Assembly (NCBI RefSeq): GCF_029227915.1
Contig: NC_079877.1
Location: forward strand, 6,636,001-6,700,000
Direction of reading: 5' to 3'
Source of the DNA: Hydractinia symbiolongicarpus
Lineage: Eukaryota > Cnidaria > Hydrozoa > Anthoathecata > Hydractiniidae
DNA: 64,000 nt
In this document: piece by piece, positions 48,566-60,856 of the stretch
Layout of the letters: each line of letters opens with the position of its first letter
Position numbering within the stretch: position 1 is the stretch's first letter
Made by a program: the position numbers and the translations under genes
Notes under the pieces: generated by a model
The model's database searches: none
What the model saw: only the letters and a program-made list of their open reading frames with translations
What the model was told of the DNA's origin: nothing

Positions 48566-51500
48566 GTACCCAGTGAGTAAACTCATTTCACGAACGAATT
48601 TTTAAATTATTTTTTCACCACTAAAACGCATGAGACTTGTGGTTTTCAGAAATGTTTACATTTTTGATGAGACGATTAATGAAAGTGGTTTAATCGCCGG
48701 CAAACGAAAACCCGCGATTTCCCGTAAATCCCGGGCTTGGCCCGTATAGTCGAATGTATACAAAGAAAGTACCCTGTGAGTAAACTCATTTCCAAAACAA
48801 TTTTTTAAATTATCTTTTCACCACTAAAACGCTTGAGACTTGTAGTTTTCAAAAATGTTTTCATTTTTGATGTGACGCTAAATAAAAGAAGATTAATCAC
48901 CGGCAAACAAAAACCCGCCATTTCCCGTAAACCCCGGACTCGGCCCGCATAGTCAAAAGTTTACAAAGAAAGTACCCAGGGTGTAAACTCATTTCCCGAA
49001 CGATTTTTTAAATTATTATTTCACCACTAAAGCCCATGAGACTTGTAGTATTTAAAAATACTTTCACTTTTGATGAGACGCTGAATAAAAGAAGTTTAAT
49101 CGCCGGCAAGCAAAAACCCGCGACTTCCCGTAAATCCCGGACACGGCCCGTATAGTCAAAAGTATACAAAGAAAGTACCCAGAGAGTAAACTCATTTCCC
49201 GAACGATTTTTGAAATTATTTTTTCACCACTAAAACGCATCAGACTTGTAGTTTTCAAAAATGTTTTCAATTTTGATGAGACGCTGAATAAAAGAAGTTT
49301 AATCGCCGGCAAACGAAAAACTGCGATTTCCCGTAAATCCCGGACTCGGACCGTATAGTCAAAAGTATACAAAGAAAGTACCCAGGGAGTAAACTCATTT
49401 CCCAAACGATTTTTTAAATTATTATTTCACCACTAAAGCCCATGAGACTTGTAGTTTTTAAAAATGTTTTCATTTTTGATGAGACGCTGAATAAAAGAAG
49501 ATTAATCGTCGGCAAACGAAAACCCGCGATTTCCCGTAAATCCCGGACTCGGCCCGTATAGTCAAAAGTATACAAGGAAAGTACCCAGTGAGTAAACCCA
49601 TTTCCCGAACGAATTTTTAAATTATTTTTTCACCACTAAAACGCATGAGACTTGTAGTTTTCAGAAATGTTTTCATTTTTGATGAGACGCTTAATGAAAG
49701 TGGTTTAATCGCCGGCAAACGAAAACCCGCGATTTCCCGTAAATCCCGGGCGTGGCCCGTATAGTCGAATGTATGCAAAGAAAGTTCCCTGTGAGTAAAC
49801 TCATTTCCAAAACGATTTTTTAAATTATCTTTTCACCACTAAAACGCTTGAGACTTGTAGTTTTCAAAAATGTTTTCATTTTTGATGAGACGCTAAAGAA
49901 AAGAAGTTTAATCACCGGCAAACGAAAACCCGCCATTTCCCGTAAACCCCGGACTCGGCCCGCATAGTCAAAAGTATACAAAGAAAGTACCCAGGGTGTA
50001 AACTCATTTCCCGAACGATTTTTTAAATTATTATTTCACCACTAAAGCCCATAAGACTTGTAGTATTTAAAAATACTTTCATTTTTGATGAGACGCTGAA
50101 TAAAGGAAGTTTAATAGCCGGCAAACAAAAACCCGCGACTTCCCGTAAATCCCGGACTCGGCCCGTATAGTCAAAAGTATACAAAGAAAGAAACCAGGGA
50201 GTAAACTCATTTCCCGAACGATTTTTTAAATTATTTTTTCACCACTAAAACGCATGAGACTTGCAGTTTTCAAAAATGTTTTCATTTTTGATGAGACGCT
50301 GAATAAAAGAAGTTTAATCGCCGGCACACGAAAACCTGCGATTTCCCGTAAATCCCGGACTCGGCCCGTATAGTCAAAAGTATACAAAGAAAGTACCCAG
50401 GAAGTAAACTAATTTCCCAAACGATTTTTTGAATTATTATTTCACCACTAAAGCCCATGAGACTTGTAGTTTTTAAAAATGTTTTAATTTTTGATGAGAC
50501 GCTGAATAAAAGAAGTTTAATCGCCGGCAAACGAAAACCCGCGATTTCCCGTAATTCCCGGGCACGGCCTAAAGCCCATGAGACTTGTAGTATTTAAAAA
50601 TACTTTCATTTTTGATGAGACGCTGAATAAAGGAAGTTTAATAGCCGGCAACAAAAACCCGCGACTTCCCGTAAATCCCGGACTCGGCCCGTATAGTCAA
50701 AAGTATACAAAGAAAGAAACCAGGGAGTAAACTCATTTCCCGAACGATTTTTTAAATTATTTTTTCACCACTAAAACGCATGAGACTTGCAGTTTTCAAA
50801 AATGTTTTCATTTTTGATGAGACGCTGAATAAAAGAAGTTTAATCGCCGGCAAACGAAAACCCGCGATTTCCCGTAAATCCCGGACTCGGCCCGTATAGT
50901 CAAAAGTATACAAAGAAAGTACCCAGGGTGTAAACTCATTTCCCGAACGATTTTTTAAATTATTATTTCACCACTAAAGCCCATGAGACTTGTAGTATTT
51001 AAAAATACTTTCATTTTTGATGAGACGCTGAATAAAGGAAGTTTAATGGCCGGCAAACAAAAACCCGCGACTTCCCGTAAATCCCGGACTCGGCCCGTAT
51101 AGTCAAAAGTATACAAAGAAAGAAACCAGGGAGTAAACTCATTTCCCGAACGATTTTTTAAATTATTTTTTCACCACTAAAACGCATGAGACTTGCAGTT
51201 TTCAAAAATGTTTTCATTTTTGATGAGACGCTTAATAAAAGAAGTTTAATCGCCGGCAAACGAAAACCTGCGATTTCCCGTAAATCCCGGACTCGGCCCG
51301 TATAGTCAAAAGTATACAAAGAAAGTACCCAGGGAGTAAACTAATTTCCCAAACGATTTTTTGAATTATTATTTCACCACTAAAGCCCATGAGACTTGTA
51401 GTTTCTAAAAATGTTTTCATTTTTGATGAGACGCTGAATAAAAGAAGTTTAATCGCCGGCAAACGAAAACCCGCGATTTCCCGTAAATCCCGGGCACGGC

Positions 51501-51610
51501 CCGTATAGTCAAAAGTATACAAAGAAAGTACCCAGGGAGTAAACTCATTTCCCGAACGATTTTTTAAATTATTTTTTCACCGCTAAAACGCATGAGACTT
51601 GTAGTTTTCA
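48566..51610 (+). repeat. 16-unit repeat with internal deletion, copy 2
   Basis: It follows copy 1 unit by unit at +3160, then +3165 after the fused pair. Several substitutions separate the copies, for example gtaaaggcattt near 46637 against gtaaactcattt near 49797, and gtatgcaaag near 49772. They are therefore older than the 10-mer pair. The last units overlap the first 9-mer copy described below. Confidence 0.75.
50393..50715 (+). repeat. Deletion-fused double monomer (323 bp), sister copy
   Basis: The same 82 bp junction as at 47409, here at 50569/50570, with the one-base loss in ggcaacaaaa but with an intact gatgagacgc. The identical breakpoint shows that the deletion predates the 3160 bp duplication. 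Confidence 0.85.
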
Positions 51611-52460
51611 GAAATGTTTTCATTTTTGATGAGACGCTTAATGAAAGAAGTTTAATCGCCGGCAAACGAAAAGCTGCGATTTCCCGTAAATCCCGGACTC
51701 GGCCCGTATAGTCAAAAGTATACAAAGAAAGTACCCAGGGAGTAAACTAATTTCCCAAACGATTTTTTGAATTATTATTTCACCACTAAAGCCCATGAGA
51801 CTTGTAGTTTTTAAAAATGTTTTCATTTTTGATGAGACGCTGAATAAAAGAAGTTTAATTGCCGGCAAACGAAAACCCGCGATTTCCCGTATATCCCGGA
51901 CTCGGCCCGTATAGTCAAAAGTATACAAAGAAAGTACCCAGAGAGTAAACTCATTTCCCGAACGATTTTTTAAATTATTTTTTCACCACTAAAACGCATG
52001 AGACTTGTAGTTTTCTGGAATGTTTTCGTTTTTGATGAGACGCTTAATGAAAGTGGTTTAGGCAAACGAAAACCCGCGATTTCCCGCAAATCCCGGGCTT
52101 GGCCGGTATAGTCGAATGTATACAAAGAAAGTACCCAGGGTGTAAACTCATTTCCCGAACGATTTTTTAAATTATTATTTCACCACTAAAGCCCATGAGA
52201 CTTGTAGTATTTAAAAATACTTTCATTTTTGATGAGACGGTGAATAAAAGAAGTTTAATCGCCGGCAAACAAAAACCCGCGACTTCCCGTAAATCCCGGA
52301 CTCGGCCCGTATAGTCAAAAGTATACAAAGAAAGTACCCAGGGAGTAAACTCATTTCCCGAATGATTTTTTAAATTATTTTTTCACCACTGAAACGCATG
52401 AGACTTGTAGTTTTCAAAAATGTTTTCATTTTTTATGAGACGCTGAATAAAAGAAGTTTA
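50641..52460 (+). repeat. 9-monomer HOR (1820 bp), copy 1
   Basis: Bounded by atagccggcaacaaaaac at 50641 and 52461. The length is 9 x 203 minus 7: six bases lost in a gtttaggcaaac unit and one base in the first unit. Markers are caccgctaaaacg, gtttctaaaaatg, cccgtatatcccgg, ttctggaatgttttcg, gagacggtg and ttttttatgag. Confidence 0.85.
52050..52070 (+). repeat. 6-bp deletion monomer exemplar (gtttaggcaaac)
   Basis: The usual gtttaatcgccggcaaac is reduced to gtttaggcaaac at 52060/52061, giving a 197 bp monomer. The identical lesion recurs at 53880, 57412, 59232 and 60456, always beside ttctggaatgttttcg. It serves as a private tag of the 9-mer family and shows that all five copies descend from one event. 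Confidence 0.85.
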
Positions 52461-54280
52461 ATAGCCGGCAACAAAAACCCGCGACTTCCCGTAAATCCCG
52501 GACTCGGCCCGTATAGTCAAAAGTATACAAAGAAAGAAACCAGGGAGTAAACTCATTTCCCGAACGATTTTTTAAATTATTTTTTCACCACTAAAACGCA
52601 TGAGACTTGCAGTTTTCAAAAATGTTTTCATTTTTGATGAGACGCTGAATAAAAGAAGTTTAATCGCCGGCAAACGAAAACCTGCGATTTCCCGTAAATC
52701 CCGGACTCGGCCCGTATAGTCAAAAGTATACAAAGAAAGTACCCAGGGTGTAAACTCATTTCCCGAACGATTTTTTAAATTATTATTTCACCGCTAAAGC
52801 CCATGAGACTTGTAGTATTTAAAAATACTTTCATTTTTGATGAGACGCTGAATAAAGGAAGTTTAATGGCCGGCAAACAAAAACCCGCGACTTCCCGTAA
52901 ATCCCGGACTCGGCCCGTATAGTCAAAAGTATACAAAGAAAGAAACCAGGGAGTAAACTCATTTCCCGAACGATTTTTTAAATTATTTTTTCACCACTAA
53001 AACGCATGAGACTTGCAGTTTTCAAAAATGTTTTCATTTTTGATGAGACGCTTAATAAAAGAAGTTTAATCGCCGGCAAACGAAAACCTGCGATTTCCCG
53101 TAAATCCCGGACTCGGCCCGTATAGTCAAAAGTATACAAAGAAAGTACCCAGGGAGTAAACTAATTTCCCAAACGATTTTTTGAATTATTATTTCACCAC
53201 TAAAGCCCATGAGACTTGTAGTTTCTAAAAATGTTTTCATTTTTGATGAGACGCTGAATAAAAGAAGTTTAATCGCCGGCAAACGAAAACCCGCGATTTC
53301 CCGTAAATCCCGGGCACGGCCCGTATAGTCAAAAGTATACAAAGAAAGTACCCAGGGAGTAAACTCATTTCCCGAACGATTTTTTAAATTATTTTTTCAC
53401 CGCTAAAACGCATGAGACTTGTAGTTTTCAGAAATGTTTTCATTTTTGATGAGACGCTTAATGAAAGAAGTTTAATCGCCGGCAAACGAAAAGCTGCGAT
53501 TTCCCGTAAATCCCGGACTCGGCCCGTATAGTCAAAAGTATACAAAGAAAGTACCCAGGGAGTAAACTAATTTCCCAAACGATTTTTTGAATTATTATTT
53601 CACCACTAAAGCCCATGAGACTTGTAGTTTTTAAAAATGTTTTCATTTTTGATGAGACGCTGAATAAAAGAAGTTTAATTGCCGGCAAACGAAAACCCGC
53701 GATTTCCCGTATATCCCGGACTCGGCCCGTATAGTCAAAAGTATACAAAGAAAGTACCCAGAGAGTAAACTCATTTCCCGAACGATTTTTTAAATTATTT
53801 TTTCACCACTAAAACGCATGAGACTTGTAGTTTTCTGGAATGTTTTCGTTTTTGATGAGACGCTTAATGAAAGTGGTTTAGGCAAACGAAAACCCGCGAT
53901 TTCCCGCAAATCCCGGGCTTGGCCGGTATAGTCGAATGTATACAAAGAAAGTACCCAGGGTGTAAACTCATTTCCCGAACGATTTTTTAAATTATTATTT
54001 CACCACTAAAGCCCATGAGACTTGTAGTATTTAAAAATACTTTCATTTTTGATGAGACGGTGAATAAAAGAAGTTTAATCGCCGGCAAACAAAAACCCGC
54101 GACTTCCCGTAAATCCCGGACTCGGCCCGTATAGTCAAAAGTATACAAAGAAAGTACCCAGGGAGTAAACTCATTTCCCGAATGATTTTTTAAATTATTT
54201 TTTCACCACTGAAACGCATGAGACTTGTAGTTTTCAAAAATGTTTTCATTTTTTATGAGACGCTGAATAAAAGAAGTTTA
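52461..54280 (+). repeat. 9-monomer HOR (1820 bp), copy 2
   Basis: All markers of copy 1 recur at +1820. Differences seen are cctgcg near 52681 against cccgcg near 50861, and caccgctaaagccc near 52790. It ends where atcgccggcaaacgaaaagc replaces atagccggcaac at 54281. Confidence 0.85.
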
Positions 54281-54632
54281 ATCGCCGGCAAACGAAAAGC
54301 TGCGATTTCCCGTAAATCCCGGACTCGGCCCGTATAGTCAAAAGTATACAAAGAAAGTACCCAGGGAGTAAACTAATTTCCCAAACGATTTTTTGAATTA
54401 TTATTTCACCACTAAAGCCCATGAGACTTGTAGTTTTTAAAAATGTTTTCATTTTTGATGAGGCGCTGAATAAAAGAAGTTTAATCGCCGGCAAACCAAA
54501 ACCCGCGATTTCCCGTAAATCCCGGACTCGGCCCGTATAGTCAAAAGTATACAAAGAAAGTACCCAGAGAGTAAACTCATTTCCCGAACGATTTTTTAAA
54601 TTATTTTTTCACCACTAAAACGCATGAGACTT

Positions 54633-54660
54633 GTGGTTTTCTGGGTAGTTTTGAAAAATG
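54633..54660 (+). repeat. 12-bp insertion in the central dyad region
   Basis: The usual 16 bases gtagttttcaaaaatg become 28. The sequence runs gtggttttctgg and then restarts as gtagttttgaaaaatg, so the gtagtttt arm is partly duplicated. The unit is 215 bp. The same lesion occurs at 59985 and 61209, and only in the 2.6 kb block. The 9-bp dyad is weakened by the c-to-g change. Confidence 0.85.
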
Positions 54661-56397
54661 TTTTCATTTTTGATGAGACGCTGAATAAAAGAAGTTTAAT
54701 CGCCGGCAAACGAAAACCTGCGATTTCCCGTAAATCCCGGACTCGGCCCGCATAGTCAAAAGTATACAAAGAGAGTACCCAGGGTGTAAACTCATTTCCC
54801 GAACGATTTTTTAAATTATTATTTCACCACTAAAGCCCATAAGACTTGTAGTATTTAAAAATACTTTCATTTTTGATGAGACGCTGAATAAAAGAAGTTT
54901 AATCGCCGGCAAACGAAAACCTGCGATTTCCCGTAAATCCCGGACTCGGCCCGCATAGTCAAAAGTATACAAAGAAAGTACCCAGGGTGTAAACTCATTT
55001 CCCGAACGATTTTTTAAATTATTATTTTACCACTAAAGCCCATGAGACTTGTAGTATTTAAAAATACTTTCATTTTTGATGAGACGCTGAATAAAAGAAG
55101 TTTAATCGCCGGCAAACAAAAACCCGCGACTTCCCGTAAATCCCGGACTCGGCCCGTATAGTCAAAAGTATACAAAGAAAGTACCCAGGGAGTAAACTCA
55201 TTTCCCGAACGATTTTTTAAATTATTTTTTCACCACTAAAACGCATGAGACTTGTAGTTTTCAAAAATGTTTTCATTTTTGATGAGACGCTGAATAAAAG
55301 AAGTTTAATCGCCGGCAAACGAAAACCTGCGATTTCCCGTAAATCCCGGACTCGGCCCATATAGTCAAAAGTATACAAAGAAAGTACCCGGGGTGTAAAC
55401 TCATTTCCCGAACGATTTTTTAAATTATTATTTCACCATTAAAGCCCATGAGACTTGTAGTTTTTAAAAATGTTTTCATTTTTGATGAGACGCTTAATAA
55501 AAGAGGTTTAATCGCCGGCAAACGAAATCCTGCGATTTCCCGTAAATCCCGGGCTTGGCCCGTATAGTCGAATGTATACAAAGAAAGTACCCAGGAAGTA
55601 AACTCATTTCCCGAACGATTTTTTAAATTTTTTTTCACCACTAAAACGCATGATACTTGTAGTTTTCAAAAATGTTTTCATTTCTGATGAGACGCTGAAT
55701 AAAAGAAGTTTAATCGCCGGCAAACGAAAAGCCGCGATTTCCCGTAAATCTCAGACTCGGCCCGTATAGTCAAAAGTATACAAAGAAAGTACCCAGGGAG
55801 TAAACACATTTCTCGAACGATTTTTTAAATTATTTTTTTACCACTAAAACGCATGAGACTTGTAGTTTTCAGAAATCTTTTCATTTTTGATGGGACTCTT
55901 AATGAAAGTGGTTTAATCGCCGGCAAACGAAAACCTGCGATTTCCCGTAAATCCCGGACTCGGCCCGTATAGTCAAAAGTATACAAAGAAAGTACCCAGG
56001 GTGTAAACTCATTTCTCCAACGATTTTTTAAATTATTTTTTCACCACTAAAACGCATGAGACTTGTAGTTTTCAAAAATGTTTTCATTTTTGATGAGACG
56101 CTGAATAAAAGAAGTTTAATCGCCGGCAAACGAAAACCTGCGATTTCCCGTAAATCCCGAACTCGGCCCGTATAGTCAAAAGTATACAAAGAAAGTACCC
56201 AGGGAGTAAACTCATTTCCCAAACGATTGTTTAAATTTATATTTTACCACTAAAGCCCATGAGACTTGTAGTTTTTAAAAATGTTTTCATTTTTGATGAG
56301 ACGCTGAATAAAAGAAGTTTAATCGCCGGCAAACGAAAACCATCGATTTCCCGTAAATCCCGGACTCGGCCCGTATAGTCAAAAGTATACAAAGAAA

Positions 56398-56473
56398 GTA
56401 CCCAGGAAGTAAACTCATTTCCCAATCCGTAAATCCCGGGCTTGACCCGTATAGTCGAATGTATACAAAGAAA
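56398..56473 (+). repeat. Truncated 76 bp monomer
   Basis: Starts at gtaccc, runs through catttccc and jumps via aat to ccgtaaatcccggg, so about 127 bp is missing, including catgag, the dyad and gccggc. What remains is the gtaccc end and the CpG-rich cccg...gtatac end. The sister copy is at 63177-63252. The reading ggcttgacccg, in place of ggcttggcccg, is shared by both. Confidence 0.9.
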
Positions 56474-56896
56474 GTACCCAGGAAGTAAACTCATTTCCCG
56501 AACGATTTTTTAAATTTTTTTTTCACCACTAAAACGCATGAGACTTGTAGTTTTCAAAAATGTTTTCATTTTTGATGAGACGCTGAATAAAAGAAGTTTA
56601 ATCGCCGGCAAACGAAAACCTGCGATTTCCCGTAAATCCCGGACTCGGCCCGTATAGTCAAAAGTATACAAAGAAAGTACCCGGGGTGTAAACTCATTTC
56701 CCGAACGATTTTTTAAATTATTATTTTACCACTAAAGCCCATGAGACTTGTAGTTTTCAAAAATGTTTTCATTTTTGATGAGACGCTGAATAAAAGAAGT
56801 TTAATCGCCGGCAAACGAAAACCCGCCATTTCCCGTACACCCCGGACTCGGTCCGTATAATCAAAAGTATACAAAGAAAGTACCCAGGGAGTAAAC

Positions 56897-57812
56897 TAAT
56901 TTCCCAAACGATTTTTTGAATTATTATTTCACCACTAAAGCCCATGAGACTTGTAGTTTCTAAAAATGTTTTCATTTTTGATGAGACGCTGAATAAAAGA
57001 AGTTTAATCGCCGGCAAACGAAAACCCGCGATTTCCCGTAAATCCCGGGCACGGCCCGTATAGTCAAAAGTATACAAAGAAAGTACCCAGGGAGTAAACT
57101 CATTTCCCGAACGATTTTTTAAATTATTTTTTCACCACTAAAGCCCATGAGACTTGTAGTTTTTAAAAATGTTTTCATTTTTGATGAGACGCTGAATAAA
57201 AGAAGTTTAATTGCCGGCAAACGAAAACCCGCGATTTCCCGTATATCCCGGACTCGGCCCGTATAGTCAAAAGTATACAAAGAAAGTACCCAGAGAGTAA
57301 ACTCATTTCCCGAACGATTTTTTAAATTATTTTTTCACCACTAAAACGCATGAGACTTGTAGTTTTCTGGAATGTTTTCGTTTTTGATGAGACGCTTAAT
57401 GAAAGTGGTTTAGGCAAACGAAAACCCGCGATTTCCCGCAAATCCCGGGCTTGGCCGGTATAGTCGAATGTATACAAAGAAAGTACCCAGGGTGTAAACT
57501 CATTTCCCGAACGATTTTTTAAATTATTATTTCACCACTAAAGCCCATGAGACTTGTAGTATTTAAAAATACTTTCATTTTTGATGAGACGGTGAATAAA
57601 AGAAGTTTAATCGCCGGCAAACAAAAACCCGCGACTTCCCGTAAATCCCGGACTCGGCCCGTATAGTCAAAAGTATACAAAGAAAGTACCCAGGGAGTAA
57701 ACTCATTTCCCGAATGATTTTTTAAATTATTTTTTCACCACTGAAACGCATGAGACTTGTAGTTTTCAAAAATGTTTTCATTTTTTATGAGACGCTGAAT
57801 AAAAGAAGTTTA
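56897..57812 (+). repeat. Partial 9-mer copy before the third full copy
   Basis: After the 2.6 kb block ends near 56896, units with gtttctaaaaatg and gggcacggcc, then cccgtatatcccgg (57240), ttctggaatg, gtttaggcaaac (57412), gagacggtg and ttttttatgag follow in 9-mer order. It therefore represents the last half to two thirds of a 9-mer, with one unit (near 57130) that is an aattatttttt/aagccc hybrid. Confidence 0.75.
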
Positions 57813-59632
57813 ATAGCCGGCAACAAAAACCCGCGACTTCCCGTAAATCCCGGACTCGGCCCGTATAGTCAAAAGTATACAAAGAAAGAAACCAGGGAGT
57901 AAACTCATTTCCCGAACGATTTTTTAAATTATTTTTTCACCACTAAAACGCATGAGACTTGCAGTTTTCAAAAATGTTTTCATTTTTGATGAGACGCTGA
58001 ATAAAAGAAGTTTAATCGCCAGCAAACGAAAACCTGCGATTTCCCGTAAATCCCGGACTCGGCCCGTATAGTCAAAAGTATACAAAGAAAGTACCCAGGG
58101 TGTAAACACATTTCCCGAACGATTTTTTAAATTATTATTTCACCACTAAAGCCCATGAGACTTGTAGTATTTAAAAATACTTTCATTTTTGATGAGACGC
58201 TGAATAAAGGAAGTTTAATGGCCGGCAAACAAAAACCCGCGACTTCCCGTAAATCCCGGACTCGGCCCGTATAGTCAAAAGTATACAAAGAAAGAAACCA
58301 GGGAGTAAACTCATTTCCCGAACGATTTTTTAAATTATTTTTTCACCACTAAAACGCATGAGACTTGCAGTTTTCAAAAATGTTTTCATTTTTGATGAGA
58401 CGCTTAATAAAAGAAGTTTAATCGCCGGCAAACGAAAACCTGCGATTTCCCGTAAATCCCGGACTCGGCCCGTATAGTCAAAAGTATACAAAGAAAGTAC
58501 CCAGGGAGTAAACTAATTTCCCAAACGATTTTTTGAATTATTATTTCACCACTAAAGCCCATGAGACTTGTAGTTTCTAAAAATGTTTTCATTTTTGATG
58601 AGACGCTGAATAAAAGAAGTTTAATCGCCGGCAAACGAAAACCCGCGATTTCCCGTAAATCCCGGGCACGGCCCGTATAGTCAAAAGTATACAAAGAAAG
58701 TACCCAGGGAGTAAACTCATTTCCCGAACGATTTTTTAAATTATTTTTTCACCGCTAAAACGCATGAGACTTGTAGTTTTCAGAAATGTTTTCATTTTTG
58801 ATGAGACGCTTAATGAAAGAAGTTTAATCGCCGGCAAACGAAAAGCTGCGATTTCCCGTAAATCCCGGACTCGGCCCGTATAGTCAAAAGTATACAAAGA
58901 AAGTACCCAGGGAGTAAACTAATTTCCCAAACGATTTTTTGAATTATTATTTCACCACTAAAGCCCATGAGACTTGTAGTTTTTAAAAATGTTTTCATTT
59001 TTGATGAGACGCTGAATAAAAGAAGTTTAATTGCCGGCAAACGAAAACCCGCGATTTCCCGTATATCCCGGACTCGGCCCGTATAGTCAAAAGTATACAA
59101 AGAAAGTACCCAGAGAGTAAACTCATTTCCCGAACGATTTTTTAAATTATTTTTTCACCACTAAAACGCATGAGACTTGTAGTTTTCTGGAATGTTTTCG
59201 TTTTTGATGAGACGCTTAATGAAAGTGGTTTAGGCAAACGAAAACCCGCGATTTCCCGCAAATCCCGGGCTTGGCCGGTATAGTCGAATGTATACAAAGA
59301 AAGTACCCAGGGTGTAAACTCATTTCCCGAACGATTTTTTAAATTATTATTTCACCACTAAAGCCCATGAGACTTGTAGTATTTAAAAATACTTTCATTT
59401 TTGATGAGACGGTGAATAAAAGAAGTTTAATCGCCGGCAAACAAAAACCCGCGACTTCCCGTAAATCCCGGACTCGGCCCGTATAGTCAAAAGTATACAA
59501 AGAAAGTACCCAGGGAGTAAACTCATTTCCCGAATGATTTTTTAAATTATTTTTTCACCACTGAAACGCATGAGACTTGTAGTTTTCAAAAATGTTTTCA
59601 TTTTTTATGAGACGCTGAATAAAAGAAGTTTA
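57813..59632 (+). repeat. 9-monomer HOR (1820 bp), copy 3
   Basis: It matches copy 2 at +5352 over its full length, from atagccggcaac at 57813 to the switch to atcgccggcaaacg at 59633. Differences seen include cgccagcaaacg near 58017 and gtaaacacattt near 58104. Confidence 0.85.
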
Positions 59633-60252
59633 ATCGCCGGCAAACGAAAAGCTGCGATTTCCCGTAAATCCCGGACTCGGCCCGTATAGTCAAAAGTATA
59701 CAAAGAAAGTACCCAGGGAGTAAACTAATTTCCCAAACGATTTTTTGAATTATTATTTCACCACTAAAGCCCATGAGACTTGTAGTTTTTAAAAATGTTT
59801 TCATTTTTGATGAGGCGCTGAATAAAAGAAGTTTAATCGCCGGCAAACGAAAACCCGCGATTTCCCGTAAATCCCGGACTCGGCCCGTATAGTCAAAAGT
59901 ATACAAAGAAAGTACCCAGAGAGTAAACTCATTTCCCGAACGATTTTTTAAATTATTTTTTCACCACTAAAACGCATGAGACTTGTGGTTTTCTGGGTAG
60001 TTTTGAAAAATGTTTTCATTTTTGATGAGACGCTGAATAAAAGAAGTTTAATCGCCGGCAAACGAAAACCTGCGATTTCCCGTAAATCCCGGACTCGGCC
60101 CGCATAGTCAAAAGTATACAAAGAGAGTACCCAGGGTGTAAACTCATTTCCCGAACGATTTTTTAAATTATTATTTCACCACTAAAGCCCATAAGACTTG
60201 TAGTATTTAAAAATACTTTCATTTTTGATGAGACGCTGAATAAAAGAAGTTT
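59633..60252 (+). repeat. Partial copy of the 2.6 kb block (three units)
   Basis: It repeats 54281-54900 at +5352, including the gatgaggcgc unit and the 12-bp insertion at 59985. At about 60253 it switches to the taattgccgg...cccgtatatcccgg unit of the 9-mer. The switch occurs inside a stretch (tgaataaaagaagttt) common to both. Confidence 0.8.
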
Positions 60253-60856
60253 AATTGCCGGCAAACGAAAACCCGCGATTTCCCGTATATCCCGGACTCG
60301 GCCCGTATAGTCAAAAGTATACAAAGAAAGTACCCAGAGAGTAAACTCATTTCCCGAACGATTTTTTAAATTATTTTTTCACCACTAAAACGCATGAGAC
60401 TTGTAGTTTTCTGGAATGTTTTCGTTTTTGATGAGACGCTTAATGAAAGTGGTTTAGGCAAACGAAAACCCGCGATTTCCCGCAAATCCCGGGCTTGGCC
60501 GGTATAGTCGAATGTATACAAAGAAAGTACCCAGGGTGTAAACTCATTTCCCGAACGATTTTTTAAATTATTATTTCACCACTAAAGCCCATGAGACTTG
60601 TAGTATTTAAAAATACTTTCATTTTTGATGAGACGGTGAATAAAAGAAGTTTAATCGCCGGCAAACAAAAACCCGCGACTTCCCGTAAATCCCGGACTCG
60701 GCCCGTATAGTCAAAAGTATACAAAGAAAGTACCCAGGGAGTAAACTCATTTCCCGAATGATTTTTTAAATTATTTTTTCACCACTGAAACGCATGAGAC
60801 TTGTAGTTTTCAAAAATGTTTTCATTTTTTATGAGACGCTGAATAAAAGAAGTTTA
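60253..60856 (+). repeat. Second partial 9-mer copy (three units)
   Basis: Contains cccgtatatcccgg (60287), ttctggaatg, gtttaggcaaac (60456), gagacggtg and ttttttatgag in the 9-mer order, then passes to the 2.6 kb block. The 59633-60856 pair thus forms a 1224 bp mini-repeat with what follows (6 x 203, plus 12, minus 6). Confidence 0.8.

Larger units (their letters stand above)
54281..56896 (+). repeat. 2.6 kb block, copy 1
   Basis: About 13 units matching 60857-63675, first at +6576 and then at +6779. Markers in order: gatgaggcgc, ttctgggtagttttg (insertion), gcatagtc, accattaaagccc, gcatgatacttg, gatgggactctt, catttctccaacg, gattgtttaaa, catcgattt, a 76 bp unit, and cccgtacacccc. The offset change shows that this copy has one monomer fewer than copy 2. 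Confidence 0.8.
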
